From Phycisphaerales bacterium (GTDB lineage Bacteria > Planctomycetota > Phycisphaerae > Phycisphaerales > UBA1924): a stretch of 64,000 bases of DNA. The notes below the pieces were generated by a model, which did not search any database, was not told where the DNA came from, and worked only from the letters and a program-made list of their open reading frames with translations. The stretch lies in contig JADJMV010000001.1 in assembly GCA_016709445.1 (NCBI GenBank), positions 62,001 through 126,000 on the forward strand, written 5' to 3'. The position numbers and the translations under genes were made by a program. Shown here in pieces: positions 24,143-34,761 of this stretch. Every line of letters starts with the position of its first letter. Position 1 is the stretch's first letter.

Positions 24143-27100
24143 ATGACACGTGCACGACTTGTTCCTGGAATGATTCTGGCCATTGCGGGGGCGGCCGCGG
24201 GCGCCGCGGCGCAGACGATCCAATGGGCTTCGCCGGTGAACGGCGGTTGGAACGCGTCGGGGAATTGGAACCCCATGAACGTGCCCGACAGCCCGGCGGA
24301 AAGCGCGGTTCTCGGACTGAGCGGCGCGTACACGGTCACCCTGGACTTGTCTCCGACCATCGCCAATCTGCAGATCACCAATCCGGACACGGTCCTGCGG
24401 ATCGATGCGGGGCGGGTTCTCACGCTCGGGGGCACGACCCTGACGAACCGGGGGCTGATCCTGATCAACCCGCAGAACTCGGGTGCGGATGCCCTGCTGG
24501 TGATCAGCAGCGCGATCAGCCTGGGTGGTGATGGTGAGATCTGGCTGCAGACGAACCACGAGAACTCGCAGGTCGCCGGGGCCGGGACGCTGACCAACGG
24601 CGCGTCGCACACGATCCGGGGGATCGGCTATGTGACGGCGGGTCTGGCGAACCACGGGCTCGTCAGCGCCGACAAGGCCGTGGGCCTGGGGGGCGACCAG
24701 CTCTTCGTGTTCGGCGCGGCGAAATCAAACGACGGGACCATGGCGGCCGAGGCGGCCTCGGCGATGGAGATCACCTCGACGACCGTGACACAATCGGGCG
24801 GCGGCGAGTTGCACGCGATGACGGGTGGAGGGCAGATCAGGATCGGTGATGCGGCGACGATCATCGGCGGCGAGCTGAACTCGGATGGGGACGGGTCGGT
24901 GCAGACTATCGGTTCTCCCACGCTCCAGGATGTTGTCAGCAACGCCGCGCTCTCCCTGAACGCCGGCAACACGCTCACCATCACCGGGTCCGGTCTCACC
25001 AACAACGGCGTCATCCAGATCAACCCCCAGAACTCCGGCGCCGACGCCCACTTCAGCTTCCCCACCTCCGCAACACTCGGCGGATCCGGGGAGGTCTGGC
25101 TCCGAACCAACACCGAGAACTCCCAGATCAACTCCGGCGCAGGCCAGGTGGTCACCCAGGCCGCGACACACACCATCCGCGGCATCGGACAGATCCCCGC
25201 CGGTCTCCTCAACCACGGCCTCGTCGTCGCCGACGCCTCCGTCGGGCTCGGCGGGAATCAGCTCTACATCTTCGGCGAGCCCAAGGCCAACGACGCCGTC
25301 ATGATGGCCGCCGCCGGCTCGCTCCTCGACATCACCGGCACCACCATCGACCAGACCGGCGGCGGAACTCTCCACGCCGACGCGACCGGCCAGGTCCGCG
25401 CCGGCGCGGCCGCGCTCATCCGGGGCGGGGTCATCGACGGTGACGGACTCTTCTCCACCATCGGAGACTGCACCCTCGAGTCCGTCACCCTCGACGCCGC
25501 CGGATCGTTCAACGCCGGCACCACGGTCTCCGTCACCGGGTCCGGCCTCGTCAATAACAACATCATCGAGGTCAACCCCCAGAACTCCGGCGCAGACGCC
25601 CATGTGTTGTTCGCTGAAGACGGCGTGCTCGGTGGCACGGGCGAGTTGCGACTCCGGACGGGGGCCGAGAACTCGCAGCTCAATACCGCCGCCGGCGTGA
25701 CCATCGTGCAAGCACCGACGCACACGATCCGCGGGGCCGGCCAGGTGTTCGGTTCGCTCGTGAACAACGGCAGGGTGATCGCCGATGTTTCGGTTTCGCT
25801 CTTCACCAACACGCTCACGCTGTTCAGCCAGGACAAGCACAATGCGGCGTTCATGGGCGCGGCCGCGGGCTCGGTGCTGGAAGTGAAGGGGATCACCCTG
25901 ACTCAGACCGGCGCCGCGGAACTCCGGGCCGCTGATGGGAATGGCCAAGTGCACCTGGGCGACGGGGCGACGATCATCGGCGGCGAGCTGAACTCGGATG
26001 GGGACGGGTCGGTGCAGACCATCGGTTCTCCCACGCTCCAGGACGTTGTCAGCAACGCCGCGCTCTCCCTGAACGCCGGCTGCACCCTGACCATCACCGG
26101 GTCCGGTCTCACCAACAACGGCGTCATCCAGATCAACCCCCAGAACTCCGGCGCCGACGCCCACTTCAGCTTCCCCGCCTCCGCAACACTCGGCGGATCC
26201 GGAGAGGTCTGGCTCGAACCAACACCGAGAACTCCCAGATCAACTCCGGCGCAGGCCAGGTGGTCACCCAGGCCGCGACACACCATCCGCGGCATCGGAC
26301 AGATCCCCGCCGGTCTCCTCAACCACGGCCTTGTCGTCGCCGACGCCTCCGTCGGGCTCGGCGGGAATCAGCTCTACATCTTCGGCGAGCCCAAGGCCAA
26401 CGACGCCGTCATGATGGCCGCCGCCGGCTCGCTCCTCGACATCACCGGCACCACCATCGACCAGACCGGCGGCGGAACTCTCCACGCCGACGCGACCGGC
26501 CAGGTCCGCGCCGGCGGGGCCGCGCTCATCCGGGGCGGGGTCATCGACGGTGACGGACTCTTCTCCACCATCGGAGACTGCACCCTCGAGTCCGTCACCC
26601 TCGACGCCGCCGGATCGTTCAACGCCGGCACCACGGTCGCCGTCACCGGCTCCGGCCTCGTCAATAACAACATCATCGAGGTCAACCCCCAGAACTCCGG
26701 CGCAGATGCCCATGTCCTGTTCCCCGCGAGCACGACGATCTCGGGCTCCGGTCGCCTGGATCTGTTCACTGTGGATGAGAACGCAGCTCTCGGGTCCGGC
26801 GGGCGTCGTCGTGACGCAGGCGTCCGGGCACACAATCTCCGGCGTGGGTCAGGTCAACGTGGACCTGCAGAACAACGGCAGCCTTGAGCCCGGCCTGACC
26901 GTCGGTCGGCTCGCCTTCGGGCGGGGCCTCGGCTGCGGAGCGACCTCGGTCGTGGAATTCGACGTGGCGGGTACCGCTGCGTACGACCAGATCACCGTCG
27001 CGGGCACGGCGACACTCGGGGGAACGCTCGATGTGGCCGTAGACGCCGGGTTCACGCCGGTGTACGGCCAGACGTTCCGGATCATGACCGCGGGGCTGGT

Positions 27101-27392
27101 GAGCGGCGAGTTCGACCAGATCACGTTCGCGCCGATGCAGGGCGGGCGCGTGTTCGTGGCGGACTACACCCCAACGACCGTGACGCTCCGCGTCGACCTG
27201 GGCTGCATCGCCGATTGGAACCTTGACGGGAAGATCAACACGCTCGACTTCCTGGCCTACCTCAACGCATGGGCCTCAAAGGATCCGATCTCTGAGATCA
27301 CCGGCGACGGTGTCATCAACACGCTGGACTTCATCGCCTTCGGCGCGATTCTTTGGGGGTTGGACGGGCCGAGGAGCGTTGCGGACCCGTGA
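24143..27392 (+). CDS. large secreted beta-repeat protein with dockerin, frameshifted
   Basis: It starts at the ATG at 24143 with GGGAG eight bases upstream and a signal peptide ending 'GAAAQ'. Long beta-rich repeats follow, with recurring 'NPQNSGADA', 'HTIRGIGQ' and 'LNHGLVVADASVGLGG'. The first frame ends at 26887, but near 26782 the sense passes to another frame ('GVVVTQASGHTISGVGQVN') and continues to a stop at 27392. A missing two bases, relative to the related 'GAGAACTCGCAG' elsewhere in the gene, would explain this. A second disturbance at 26214-26283 is self-compensating. The C-terminus is a dockerin pair ('DWNLDGKINTLDFLAYLNAW' and 'TGDGVINTLDFIAF') that lacks the terminal Gly-Cys seen in the other genes. 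Roughly 1,080 residues, probably surface or adhesive. Confidence 0.8.
24854..25605 (+). repeat. internal 750-bp direct repeat, copy 1
   Basis: It runs from GCGACGATCATCGG to the CATGT in 'AspAlaHisVal'. The same stretch recurs 1,113 bases downstream with very few differences. It encodes about 250 residues of the beta-repeat protein. Confidence 0.9.
25967..26715 (+). repeat. internal 750-bp direct repeat, copy 2
   Basis: Near-identical to 24854-25605. It is three bases shorter overall: one C is missing near 26214 and two bases (one AC) near 26281. Between the two losses about 22 residues are read in another frame. Confidence 0.9.
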
Positions 27393-27521
27393 GGGAGCTT
27401 TCGGGGCGTGACCGCCGGTGGATTGGGGCGCGAATGGGATTGGCGCGGCGTGTGCGGGCGGCTAGGCTGGTAGCGTGCGTCGGCACACGGCCTCGCACCA
27501 CACGGATACAAGGAGAGACCC

Positions 27522-28977
27522 ATGCGTAAGACCACGGCGATGCTCGGCGTTCTCACCGCCCTGGCGGGCACAGCGGTTGGGCAGGCCACCCGCGACACCG
27601 CGAATACAGACCAATCCGGCTTGGACGACTCGGGAAAGCCAGGCGCTGATGTCCACCGCGCCGGCCCAGCCCACGACGCGGGCCGGTCTGCTCTGGACCT
27701 ATTCCGATGCGGCGTCTATCACCCAGTCGGTGGCGTTGGGCGCCAACGGCTCGGAGTCCTGGGTGGGGCACTGGCTGAATGACAAGCGGATGAGCAAGTT
27801 CACGACGGCGGGGGCGGGCACGCCCGACTTCGTCTATTCGCTGTCCGGCGACAACCCTGATTCGATCGTCGTCTCGGCGGCGGAGAGCACGTCGCTCTGC
27901 GCGGTGCTGAGCTGGAAAACCGGCTCGACTGTGACGCTCCGCGGGTTCTCGAATGGCGGCGGCGCCACACCGCTCTGGACATACTCCTTCCCGGCTGCCT
28001 ACACCAACTCCGGCGCCCATGGCGTGTCGGTCAACGACGACGGCACGCGCGTCGCGGCCTGCGCCTACGACGGCGCAAACACACTTCTGAACATCCTGGA
28101 CGGGACCTCGAACACGGTCTTGGTCTCGGCGTCCATCGCCGGCTACTGCTCGGGCGTGGAGCTGAGCGGCGACGGCTCTCGCGTGGTGGTGACCGCCGGA
28201 GACACGGCCCGGCTCTACGACACCGCGACGCTCACGGAGATCTATTCCCTGCAGACCAGCGGCGCAGGCGGGTTCCACCGCATCTCGCGCGATGGCACGG
28301 CCATCGCCTGCGGCGGGTTCAATATCCGCGCGGCCCGCGAGATCGGCGGGGTCTGGCAGCAGGTCTACGCCGCCGGCGGCTCGAACGACTGGTTCGGTTA
28401 CGGCATCGGCCTGTCTGGCGACGGGGAGACGCTGTTCGTCGTGAGCCACGACTACGCGCAGAACTACCTTCCCAACGACCACCAGATCATCGACCTGACC
28501 ACCGGCTCGGTCATCGCGACCTGGAGCTATACCGGCACGGGCAGCTTCCAGAACACCGTGGTGGGCGCCCAGGTCAACGACGACGGCACGGTGTTCGCGT
28601 GCGCCTCATGGGGCGATGAGGGCAATACGCAGCCCGAAGTGCGGATCTTTGACCGCAGCCTCAACATGATCGGCTCGATCGACAGCGAGGGCTCGCCCTT
28701 CGATGTGCAGATGAGCCACGATGGCCACTACGTGCTCGTCGGCAGCAAGGCCGTGCACGCCAATACCTTCGGCAACGGCGGGCGGACCTACGCCTATGAG
28801 AACGAGACGGCGTGCTACGGCGACTTCAACGGCGATGGCGTGGTCGACACCCGCGATGTCACCGCGTTCCTGAACGCCTGGACCTCGCAGAACGCCTCCG
28901 CCGATTGTGATGGCAACGGTGTTATCGATACGCGCGATGTGACCTGCTTCCTGAACGCGTGGACCGCGGGCTGCTGA
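27522..28977 (+). CDS. secreted beta-propeller-like protein with GC-type dockerin, frameshifted at the N-terminus
   Basis: The signal peptide (MRKTTAMLGVLTALAGTAVGQ) is encoded from the ATG at 27522 behind AAGGAGAG. The mature protein is in another frame, from 'NPAWTTRESQALM' onward. The joint lies at about 27583-27605 and needs a one-base change. The body has WD/propeller-like strands ('GVSVNDDGTRVAACAYDG', 'VELSGDGSRVVVTAGD'). It ends in a dockerin pair ('DFNGDGVVDTRDVTAFLNAW' and 'DCDGNGVIDTRDVTCFLNAW') with a terminal Thr-Ala-Gly-Cys. About 485 residues if repaired. The intact dockerin and signal peptide suggest the gene is functional and that the indel is a sequence error or very recent. 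Confidence 0.8.
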
Positions 28978-29346
28978 GCCGCTGAGCGTCCCCGAGATCT
29001 CAACGCCCCCAGAGCGGCCCCCCTCTCGTGCATCGAGTGGGGGGCCGCTTGCATTCGCTTCGGACGCTCGCGGGGCCGGCCGCGCATCCGGGCGAGCACC
29101 ATCCGCCCAGTCTCGGTGCTCGCCGTGGCTGGCGGCCCATCTGCCGCAGGCGGGGATCGCGAGGCGTCGGCACACATGCGGGATTCCACGGATATTCTCG
29201 ATCGGCTTTCCCGCGCGCAGCCGCTCCGGTCCGAGGCCGAACAAAGCGTTCGATTCTCGAACTTCTCCGGACCTTTGGCCCGAAGATCGCCTGGTCAGGG
29301 TTTAAGATGGTCCGGGACAGTTCACCGCCATGCAGGAGGGCCGAAG
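28978..29346. other. intergenic region
   Basis: This 369-base region lies between two plus-strand secreted-protein genes. It holds a strong hairpin at 29013-29049 (separate entry). The rest must include the promoter for 29347, but no clear pair of boxes stands out. No gene seen. Confidence 0.5.
29013..29049 (+). terminator. hairpin, likely terminator of the 27522-28977 gene
   Basis: AGCGGCCCCCC (29013-29023) pairs perfectly with GGGGGGCCGCT (29039-29049), an 11-bp stem with a 15-base loop, 36 bases after the stop codon. Only a short T stretch follows. Confidence 0.6.
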
Positions 29347-31359
29347 ATGAAGATCGTGCGCACCACGCTTGGGCTTGTTGTGGCATTGGCATCGACATCG
29401 TGGGGCCAATGTTCGCTGCAGGTCCGTTCTCAGATTGGGGGGACGAACACCGGGGTCGATATGGACCCGGCGTCGCGGCTCGCGGCGGTGTCGGCCCTGG
29501 GGAGCGGGCTCGAGCTGCTCGACCTCACGGACCCGGCGGCCCCGTCCCTGCTGTCAGTAACTCCCTTCCCATACGACGCGCAAGACGTGACGCTGGCGGG
29601 GAATCTGGCGTGTGTCTCGGCGGGTCAGGACGGCATCGCCTTCTTTGATATCTCGGACCCTGAGAACCCGCAATGGCTCTCGATCTTCGCCGGCCTCGAC
29701 GACGCGAAGCAGGCAGCGGCGGTGGGCGATGTGGTGTATGTCGCGTCCCGGAGCACGGGTCTGGAGATTCTGGACATCGCGAATCCCGCGGCGCCGAAGC
29801 GGCTCAAGCGATTCACGACCGACTACCTGAGCTACGGCGTGGATGTCCAGAACGGCATCGCGTACGTGGCCGAGGGGGTCGGCGGGCTTCGGGTGGTCGA
29901 TGTTTCCGATCCCTCGCACCCCTTCGAGCTGGCACGCGTGGACACGGATGCCGACGCCGCCGAGGTCGCGGTCTCCGGCAACATCGCATGCGTGGCCGAC
30001 AACGATCTGGGGCTCCGGGTCTTCGATGTTTCGAACCCCGCCGCGCCGGTGCTCGTGGGCTCCGCCCCATGCCAGGGGTCGGGGATGTCCGAGATCCGCT
30101 TCGACGGCGACTTCGTGTTTATCAGCGCGGTGAACTCCCTGGGTGGCATCTACCCCTACGACGTCTCTGACCCCGCCCACCCCGTCGCGCTGCCGCGCCA
30201 GGTTTCCGATTTCGTGAGCGGGATCGCGGTCGGGGCGCCGGGAGAACTGCTCATGACCCGGCTGAGCCTGGGCCTGAGCGATCTGGACTCGACCGACCCC
30301 TCCGCACTCCAGACCGTGTCGGAATTCTCCACGCCCGACTATGGCCAGTCCGCCGCCACCATCGGCAGCACCGCGTTCATCGGCTCGAACAACAACCTGG
30401 GTCTGATGGCCCTCGATCTGAGCGATCCCTACCAACCACTCCCGCTCGGGGCGGCGCTGCGGGGTGAGGAGATCTGGGAGTTGGCGGCCGAGGGGCAGAC
30501 CCTATGCGCCGCCGCGGGATCGAGCTTTCTCACGATCGACGCGACAGACCCCGCTTCCCTCCAGTTGCTCGGGAGCATCGCGGGATCGGGGCTGAACAGC
30601 GTGGCTCTGTCCGGCGCCACGGCCTTCGTGGTCCAGTCGAATTCGGGTCTCTGGTCGGTGGACGTCAGCGATCCCACAAACCCGACACAACTGCAGTTCC
30701 TCGCGCTGCCCGGCCAAGCGACGAACGTCGCGGTCACGGGTGACCTCGCCCTGGTCTCCTGTAGCTTCGGGGGCCTGCAGATCATCGACATCTCCGATCC
30801 GTCCCACATGTCCCTGGTCGGGACGTACCAGACATCCTCTGGCTACGTGTCGGAGGTCGCCGCGTCCGGCGATCTGGCCTTCGCCCGTGCTCGCACCGGA
30901 CAGGATGGCAGCGTGGATATCGTCGATATCTCGGATCCGGCGCATCCTCAGGCGTTGTCCTCGGTCAATCCCGGGGCGTCGAAGTATGGGACGATCACGG
31001 CGCGGGGCGATTGGCTCTTTCTCGCGCGGAGTGTGGATGATTTTGTGATTGCCTACGACGTGTCTGACCCCGCGAAGCCGGTGGCCACGAACACAATCGG
31101 GCTGCGGGACACACCGAGCGGCATCTGGGCGACCCCGCTGGGCCTCCTCACCATGGACTCCACCCGCGGGCTGCTCGTGAGCGCGATCGAGTGCTGCACC
31201 GCCGACTTCAACAGCGACGGGGCGGTCGATACCCAAGATGTGCTGGCATTCCTCAACGCCTGGGTCATCGGCGATGGCTCCGCCGACATCGACGGGAATG
31301 GCACGGTCAACACCCAGGACGTGCTGAGATTCCTCAACGCCTGGACGGCGGGGTGCTGA
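29347..31359 (+). CDS. secreted LVIVD-repeat beta-propeller protein with GC-type dockerin
   Basis: The protein has 670 residues from an ATG at 29347, with GGAGG seven bases upstream. A signal peptide ends 'STSWGQ'. About 13 repeats of 40-45 residues follow the LVIVD pattern ('GLEILDIANPAAPKRL', 'GLRVVDVSDPSHPFEL', 'GLQIIDISDPSHMSLV'). The last 60 residues are the dockerin pair ('DFNSDGAVDTQDVLAFLNAW' and 'DIDGNGTVNTQDVLRFLNAW') and Thr-Ala-Gly-Cys. LVIVD proteins are predicted surface propellers with no known enzymatic role. Confidence 0.9.
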   Translation: MKIVRTTLGLVVALASTSWGQCSLQVRSQIGGTNTGVDMDPASRLAAVSALGSGLELLDLTDPAAPSLLSVTPFPYDAQDVTLAGNLACVSAGQDGIAFFDISDPENPQWLSIFAGLDDAKQAAAVGDVVYVASRSTGLEILDIANPAAPKRLKRFTTDYLSYGVDVQNGIAYVAEGVGGLRVVDVSDPSHPFELARVDTDADAAEVAVSGNIACVADNDLGLRVFDVSNPAAPVLVGSAPCQGSGMSEIRFDGDFVFISAVNSLGGIYPYDVSDPAHPVALPRQVSDFVSGIAVGAPGELLMTRLSLGLSDLDSTDPSALQTVSEFSTPDYGQSAATIGSTAFIGSNNNLGLMALDLSDPYQPLPLGAALRGEEIWELAAEGQTLCAAAGSSFLTIDATDPASLQLLGSIAGSGLNSVALSGATAFVVQSNSGLWSVDVSDPTNPTQLQFLALPGQATNVAVTGDLALVSCSFGGLQIIDISDPSHMSLVGTYQTSSGYVSEVAASGDLAFARARTGQDGSVDIVDISDPAHPQALSSVNPGASKYGTITARGDWLFLARSVDDFVIAYDVSDPAKPVATNTIGLRDTPSGIWATPLGLLTMDSTRGLLVSAIECCTADFNSDGAVDTQDVLAFLNAWVIGDGSADIDGNGTVNTQDVLRFLNAWTAGC

Positions 31360-31591
31360 CCAGAGGACGCGCATCACCATCGGGTTGGTCCGGGTCACAA
31401 GCCCCGAGTCCGCTTCGCGTGACGGAGCGGTAAATGTCGGCCTCGGGCTTGGGTCGCGCGAAGGGAGCCGATACTTCCCCGGCCGACCCCGGACCGGTCA
31501 AGAACCGCCCCCGGCGGATCTCCCGCTGCGCGGCCCCGCACCACCCCATCCTTCCGATGCGCGGTTGAGTAGACGCCGGCGACGCGGACCG

Positions 31592-34096
31592 CTACCCCGC
31601 CCCGAGCGCACTCCACGTGGCGGCATCGGCCGCGCGCCCCCACCGCGTGTACAGGTCCGCGAGCGTGGAGGCGATCTCCTTGGCGTGGTTGTGCCCGGCA
31701 CCCATGCGCCCGCTGATCTGGTCGTAGGCGCCGGTCAATTCCGCCTCGGCTTCCTCGAAGCACTCAAGCTCCATGAGGCATCGCCCGTGCATGGTGCGCG
31801 CCACGCCCCCGAGAAAGTGCTCGGGGTAGTTCGCGGTGAAGAGCCGGACCAAGTCTGCATAGGCGGGCTCGGCCTCCGCGAAATCCCCGCCGTCGTAGGC
31901 CACCTTGGCGAGATTGAGGCGGGTCACCAGCGTGTCGAGATGCTGCTCACCCAGCACCCGCCGCTGGACCTCGAGTGTCTGAGAGAGCAGGGCCCGCTTC
32001 TCTTCTTGGCGGCCGAGGAAGCCGTAGACCGCGGCGAGATTGGAGGCGACCAGCAGCGTGCTGCGATGTTCAGGCCCCAGCACATCCCGATGGAGCGGGA
32101 GGGCCGCCTCGAGGGTCGCGGCCGCGTCGTCGTACCGGCGCAGGCGGCTGTAGACCCCTCCGAGATTGGCCATGGTCTGCAGGGTCTGAGGGTGACGGTC
32201 GCCGCCGACCTTGCGGAGGATGGTCAGCGCATGGGCGAACATCTCCGCGGCCTCGGCATCGTGACCTGTATAGGCGTCCAGCGTGGCAAGATTGTTGATG
32301 GTGGTCGCGGTCGGCTCGGTCTGCTCGCCGAGCACGCGCTCGCGGCGTTCAAGGGCCTCATCGAGGAGCGGCTCCGCCTCGTCATACCGCCCCATCGACA
32401 GCAGCACAGCGCCGAGGTTGTTGATCGAGGCCATGGTCTGCACATCATCGTCGCCGAGCATGGCGCGCTGCGTTGCGAGAAGGCCGCGCATTTCGGGCTC
32501 GGCCCGCTCGTAATCGGCCCTGGCCATGAGGATCGTGGCGAGTTCCATGCGGACATGGAGCACGTCCCCCGCGTGGCTCTCGCCCCCCGCTTCGTAGAGC
32601 GCTCTCGCCCGCCGGAACTGCTCCTCAGCCGCGTCAAGCCGGTCGAGGTGCCGGTACGCCTTGCCGATGGTCATCCGCAGTCGGGCTTCGGCGAGCGGCG
32701 CGTCGGTGAACCGGCCCTCGATCTTCGGCGTGGCGCGGTCGAGCGCGGCCAGGAGCGTGAGCTGGCGGTCGGCCTCGGCGTCCGGATCGGCCTGCTCGAT
32801 CAGGTCCTCGGTGAGGAAGTCGTTGACCGCGTCGGCGGTCGCTCGCTGACGCTCGGATTCGGCGAGAGCGCGGGCCTGGCCGATCGCGAAGACTGTCGCG
32901 ACCGCCGCGCCGGCGCCCAGCGCAAGAAGCGTCGCGGCGCCCGCGGCCACCAGGGCGCGGTTGCGCCGGGCGAACTTGCGGAACTGGTACATCGTGGTCG
33001 CGGGCCGGGCGATGATGGGCTGGTTGTTCAGGAACCGGCGCAGATCCTCCGCGAACGCGGAGGCCGATTGGTACCGGCGGTCCGGCGCCTTCTCGAGCGC
33101 CTTGTGGACGATCGTGTCGAGGTCGCCGCGGTAGCTCCTGCTCACGGCGGTGAGGGGGGTGGGCTCTTCCTCGGCGATCGTCCGCACGGCGGCGGCGACG
33201 ACGCGCCCCCGCAGGTCGTAGGGGAGCCGATCGGCGAGGGCCTCGTAGAGCACCACGCCGAGGGCGTAGACATCCGAGCGCGTGTCGATCTCGCCAGCCC
33301 GCCCGAGGACCTGCTCCGGGCTCATGTAGGCCACGGTGCCGATGAGCATCCCGACGTCGGTGTGGAGCGTCGAGGCCTGGAGGTCGGAGTCGGTGGCCCG
33401 GGCCACGCCGAAGTCGAGGATCTTCGGCTGGCCGGAACGATCCACGAGGATGTTGCCGGGCTTGAGGTCCCTGTGGACGATCCCGCGCTGGTGGGCGTGC
33501 TCGACGGCGTCGCAGACCCGTGCGAACGCCTCCAGGCGGGCCGGGGGGTCCAGGTGCTCCTGGCGGAAATACTCCAGCAGCGGCAGCCCATCCACGAATT
33601 CCATGGCGAAGTAGGGGCGCGGTCCGGCTCCGTCGTCGTGCGTGCCCGCCTCGTAGATCTGCGCGATGCCGGGATGCTGTAGCCTGCCGAGCAGGGAGGC
33701 CTCGAGCTCGAAACGCTTGAGCATCTCGGCGGTGACGGCGCTCGGCCGGATCACCTTGATCGCCACTTCGCGCCGGGGCTTCTCCTGTTCGGCGAGGTAG
33801 ACCACCCCCATCCCACCGACGCCGATGCGGCGCTTCACCAGGTATTGGTTGATGGTCACAGGGTCGGGCGGCTCCGACGCCCGCCGCAGGTCCGAGAACG
33901 CGCCCGGGGTGACGATCGGCTCGGCGAGGGGCGCCCCCTCCGCCTCGTGGTGGGAGAGCAGTCGCGACACCTCCTCATAGAGGTCCTCGTCTGCTCCGCA
34001 TGCCTCCCGCAGAAAGGTGTCCCGATCCGCACCATCCCTGGACCTCGCGGCCTCGAAGAGCTCCGCCACCCGCTGGAAGTGCCGCGAATCGCTCAT
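31592..34096 (-). CDS. membrane Ser/Thr protein kinase with TPR repeats (second copy)
   Basis: The protein has 834 residues. An N-terminal helical segment of about 80 residues ('HFQRVAELFEAARSRDGADR') precedes the kinase domain. 'IGVGGMGVVYLAEQ', Lys114, 'HRDLKPGN' with Asp210, 'DFGVAR' at 228 and 'SPEQVLG' are all present. One transmembrane helix is at about 375-398. The C-terminal TPR row carries the repeats 'LGEQTEPTATTINNLATLDAYTGHD'-like. The start overlaps the stop of the upstream ECF sigma gene as ATGA, a typical translational coupling. The architecture matches the kinase at 20767-23388 but the sequence is only distantly similar, so they are parallel modules, not a recent duplication. 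Confidence 0.93.
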   Translation of the reverse strand: MSDSRHFQRVAELFEAARSRDGADRDTFLREACGADEDLYEEVSRLLSHHEAEGAPLAEPIVTPGAFSDLRRASEPPDPVTINQYLVKRRIGVGGMGVVYLAEQEKPRREVAIKVIRPSAVTAEMLKRFELEASLLGRLQHPGIAQIYEAGTHDDGAGPRPYFAMEFVDGLPLLEYFRQEHLDPPARLEAFARVCDAVEHAHQRGIVHRDLKPGNILVDRSGQPKILDFGVARATDSDLQASTLHTDVGMLIGTVAYMSPEQVLGRAGEIDTRSDVYALGVVLYEALADRLPYDLRGRVVAAAVRTIAEEEPTPLTAVSRSYRGDLDTIVHKALEKAPDRRYQSASAFAEDLRRFLNNQPIIARPATTMYQFRKFARRNRALVAAGAATLLALGAGAAVATVFAIGQARALAESERQRATADAVNDFLTEDLIEQADPDAEADRQLTLLAALDRATPKIEGRFTDAPLAEARLRMTIGKAYRHLDRLDAAEEQFRRARALYEAGGESHAGDVLHVRMELATILMARADYERAEPEMRGLLATQRAMLGDDDVQTMASINNLGAVLLSMGRYDEAEPLLDEALERRERVLGEQTEPTATTINNLATLDAYTGHDAEAAEMFAHALTILRKVGGDRHPQTLQTMANLGGVYSRLRRYDDAAATLEAALPLHRDVLGPEHRSTLLVASNLAAVYGFLGRQEEKRALLSQTLEVQRRVLGEQHLDTLVTRLNLAKVAYDGGDFAEAEPAYADLVRLFTANYPEHFLGGVARTMHGRCLMELECFEEAEAELTGAYDQISGRMGAGHNHAKEIASTLADLYTRWGRAADAATWSALGAG

Positions 34097-34644
34097 CCAT
34101 GCTCCCCGCCGAGCTTCTCACGCAGCCATGCCCGCGCGAAGTACCAGTCCGCCTCCGCCGTCTTCGGGGAGATCCCTATCTCTTCAGCGGATTCTGCGCA
34201 CGTGAGTCCCCCAAAAAACCGGAGTTCGACGACGCGGGCCTTGCGGGGATCCAGCTTGGCCAGTTCCCTCAGGGCCTCGTCGAGCGCAAGCAAATCGATG
34301 TCGGGCCCGGCCTCGGACGCGACTCCCGCTGAGAGCGTCACACGAACCCAATCGCCCCCCCGCTTCTGCGTGGCCCGGGCCCGGGCGTGGTCGACGAGGA
34401 TCTGCCGCATGGCGTTCGCGGCCACCGCCTGGAAATGGGTCTCGCTCTTCCAGTCGCCGGCGTGATCGAGCTTGAGATATGCCTCGTGGACGAGGGCGGT
34501 CGGCTGGAGCGTGTGATCGGCCCGTTCGTGGCGGAGAAATGCGGCCGCGAGGCCCCGGAGGGCCTCGTACGCGCACTGCACGAAGTCCGGCGCGTCCCCC
34601 GGTCGGTGGGGGTTGGCCTCCGGTGTCTCGGCGTCGCTGGGCAT
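34093..34644 (-). CDS. ECF-type sigma factor, TIGR02999-like
   Basis: The protein has 183 residues from an ATG at 34644, with CAGGAG just upstream. 'TLQPTALVHEAYLKL' and 'FQAVAANAMRQILVDHARAR' are the region 2 signature of the TIGR02999 sigma group, abundant in planctomycetes. 'LRFFGGLTCAESAEEIGISPKTAEADWYFARAWL' is region 4. The stop overlaps the kinase start by four bases. It is divergent from the S74-type surface gene at 34762 with a 117-base gap, so it may regulate that cluster; no target promoter can be proven here. Confidence 0.93.
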   Translation of the reverse strand: MPSDAETPEANPHRPGDAPDFVQCAYEALRGLAAAFLRHERADHTLQPTALVHEAYLKLDHAGDWKSETHFQAVAANAMRQILVDHARARATQKRGGDWVRVTLSAGVASEAGPDIDLLALDEALRELAKLDPRKARVVELRFFGGLTCAESAEEIGISPKTAEADWYFARAWLREKLGGEHG

Positions 34645-34761
34645 GGTGGCTCCTGATTTCGTCCGGATCGATAGGAGGCCGACGGCGCATTCTCGCGTTT
34701 CTGGGGGAGAGGAGCAAGGGTGCACCGCCCAACTCGCACAGAATCCTCCGGAGGAGCCCGC

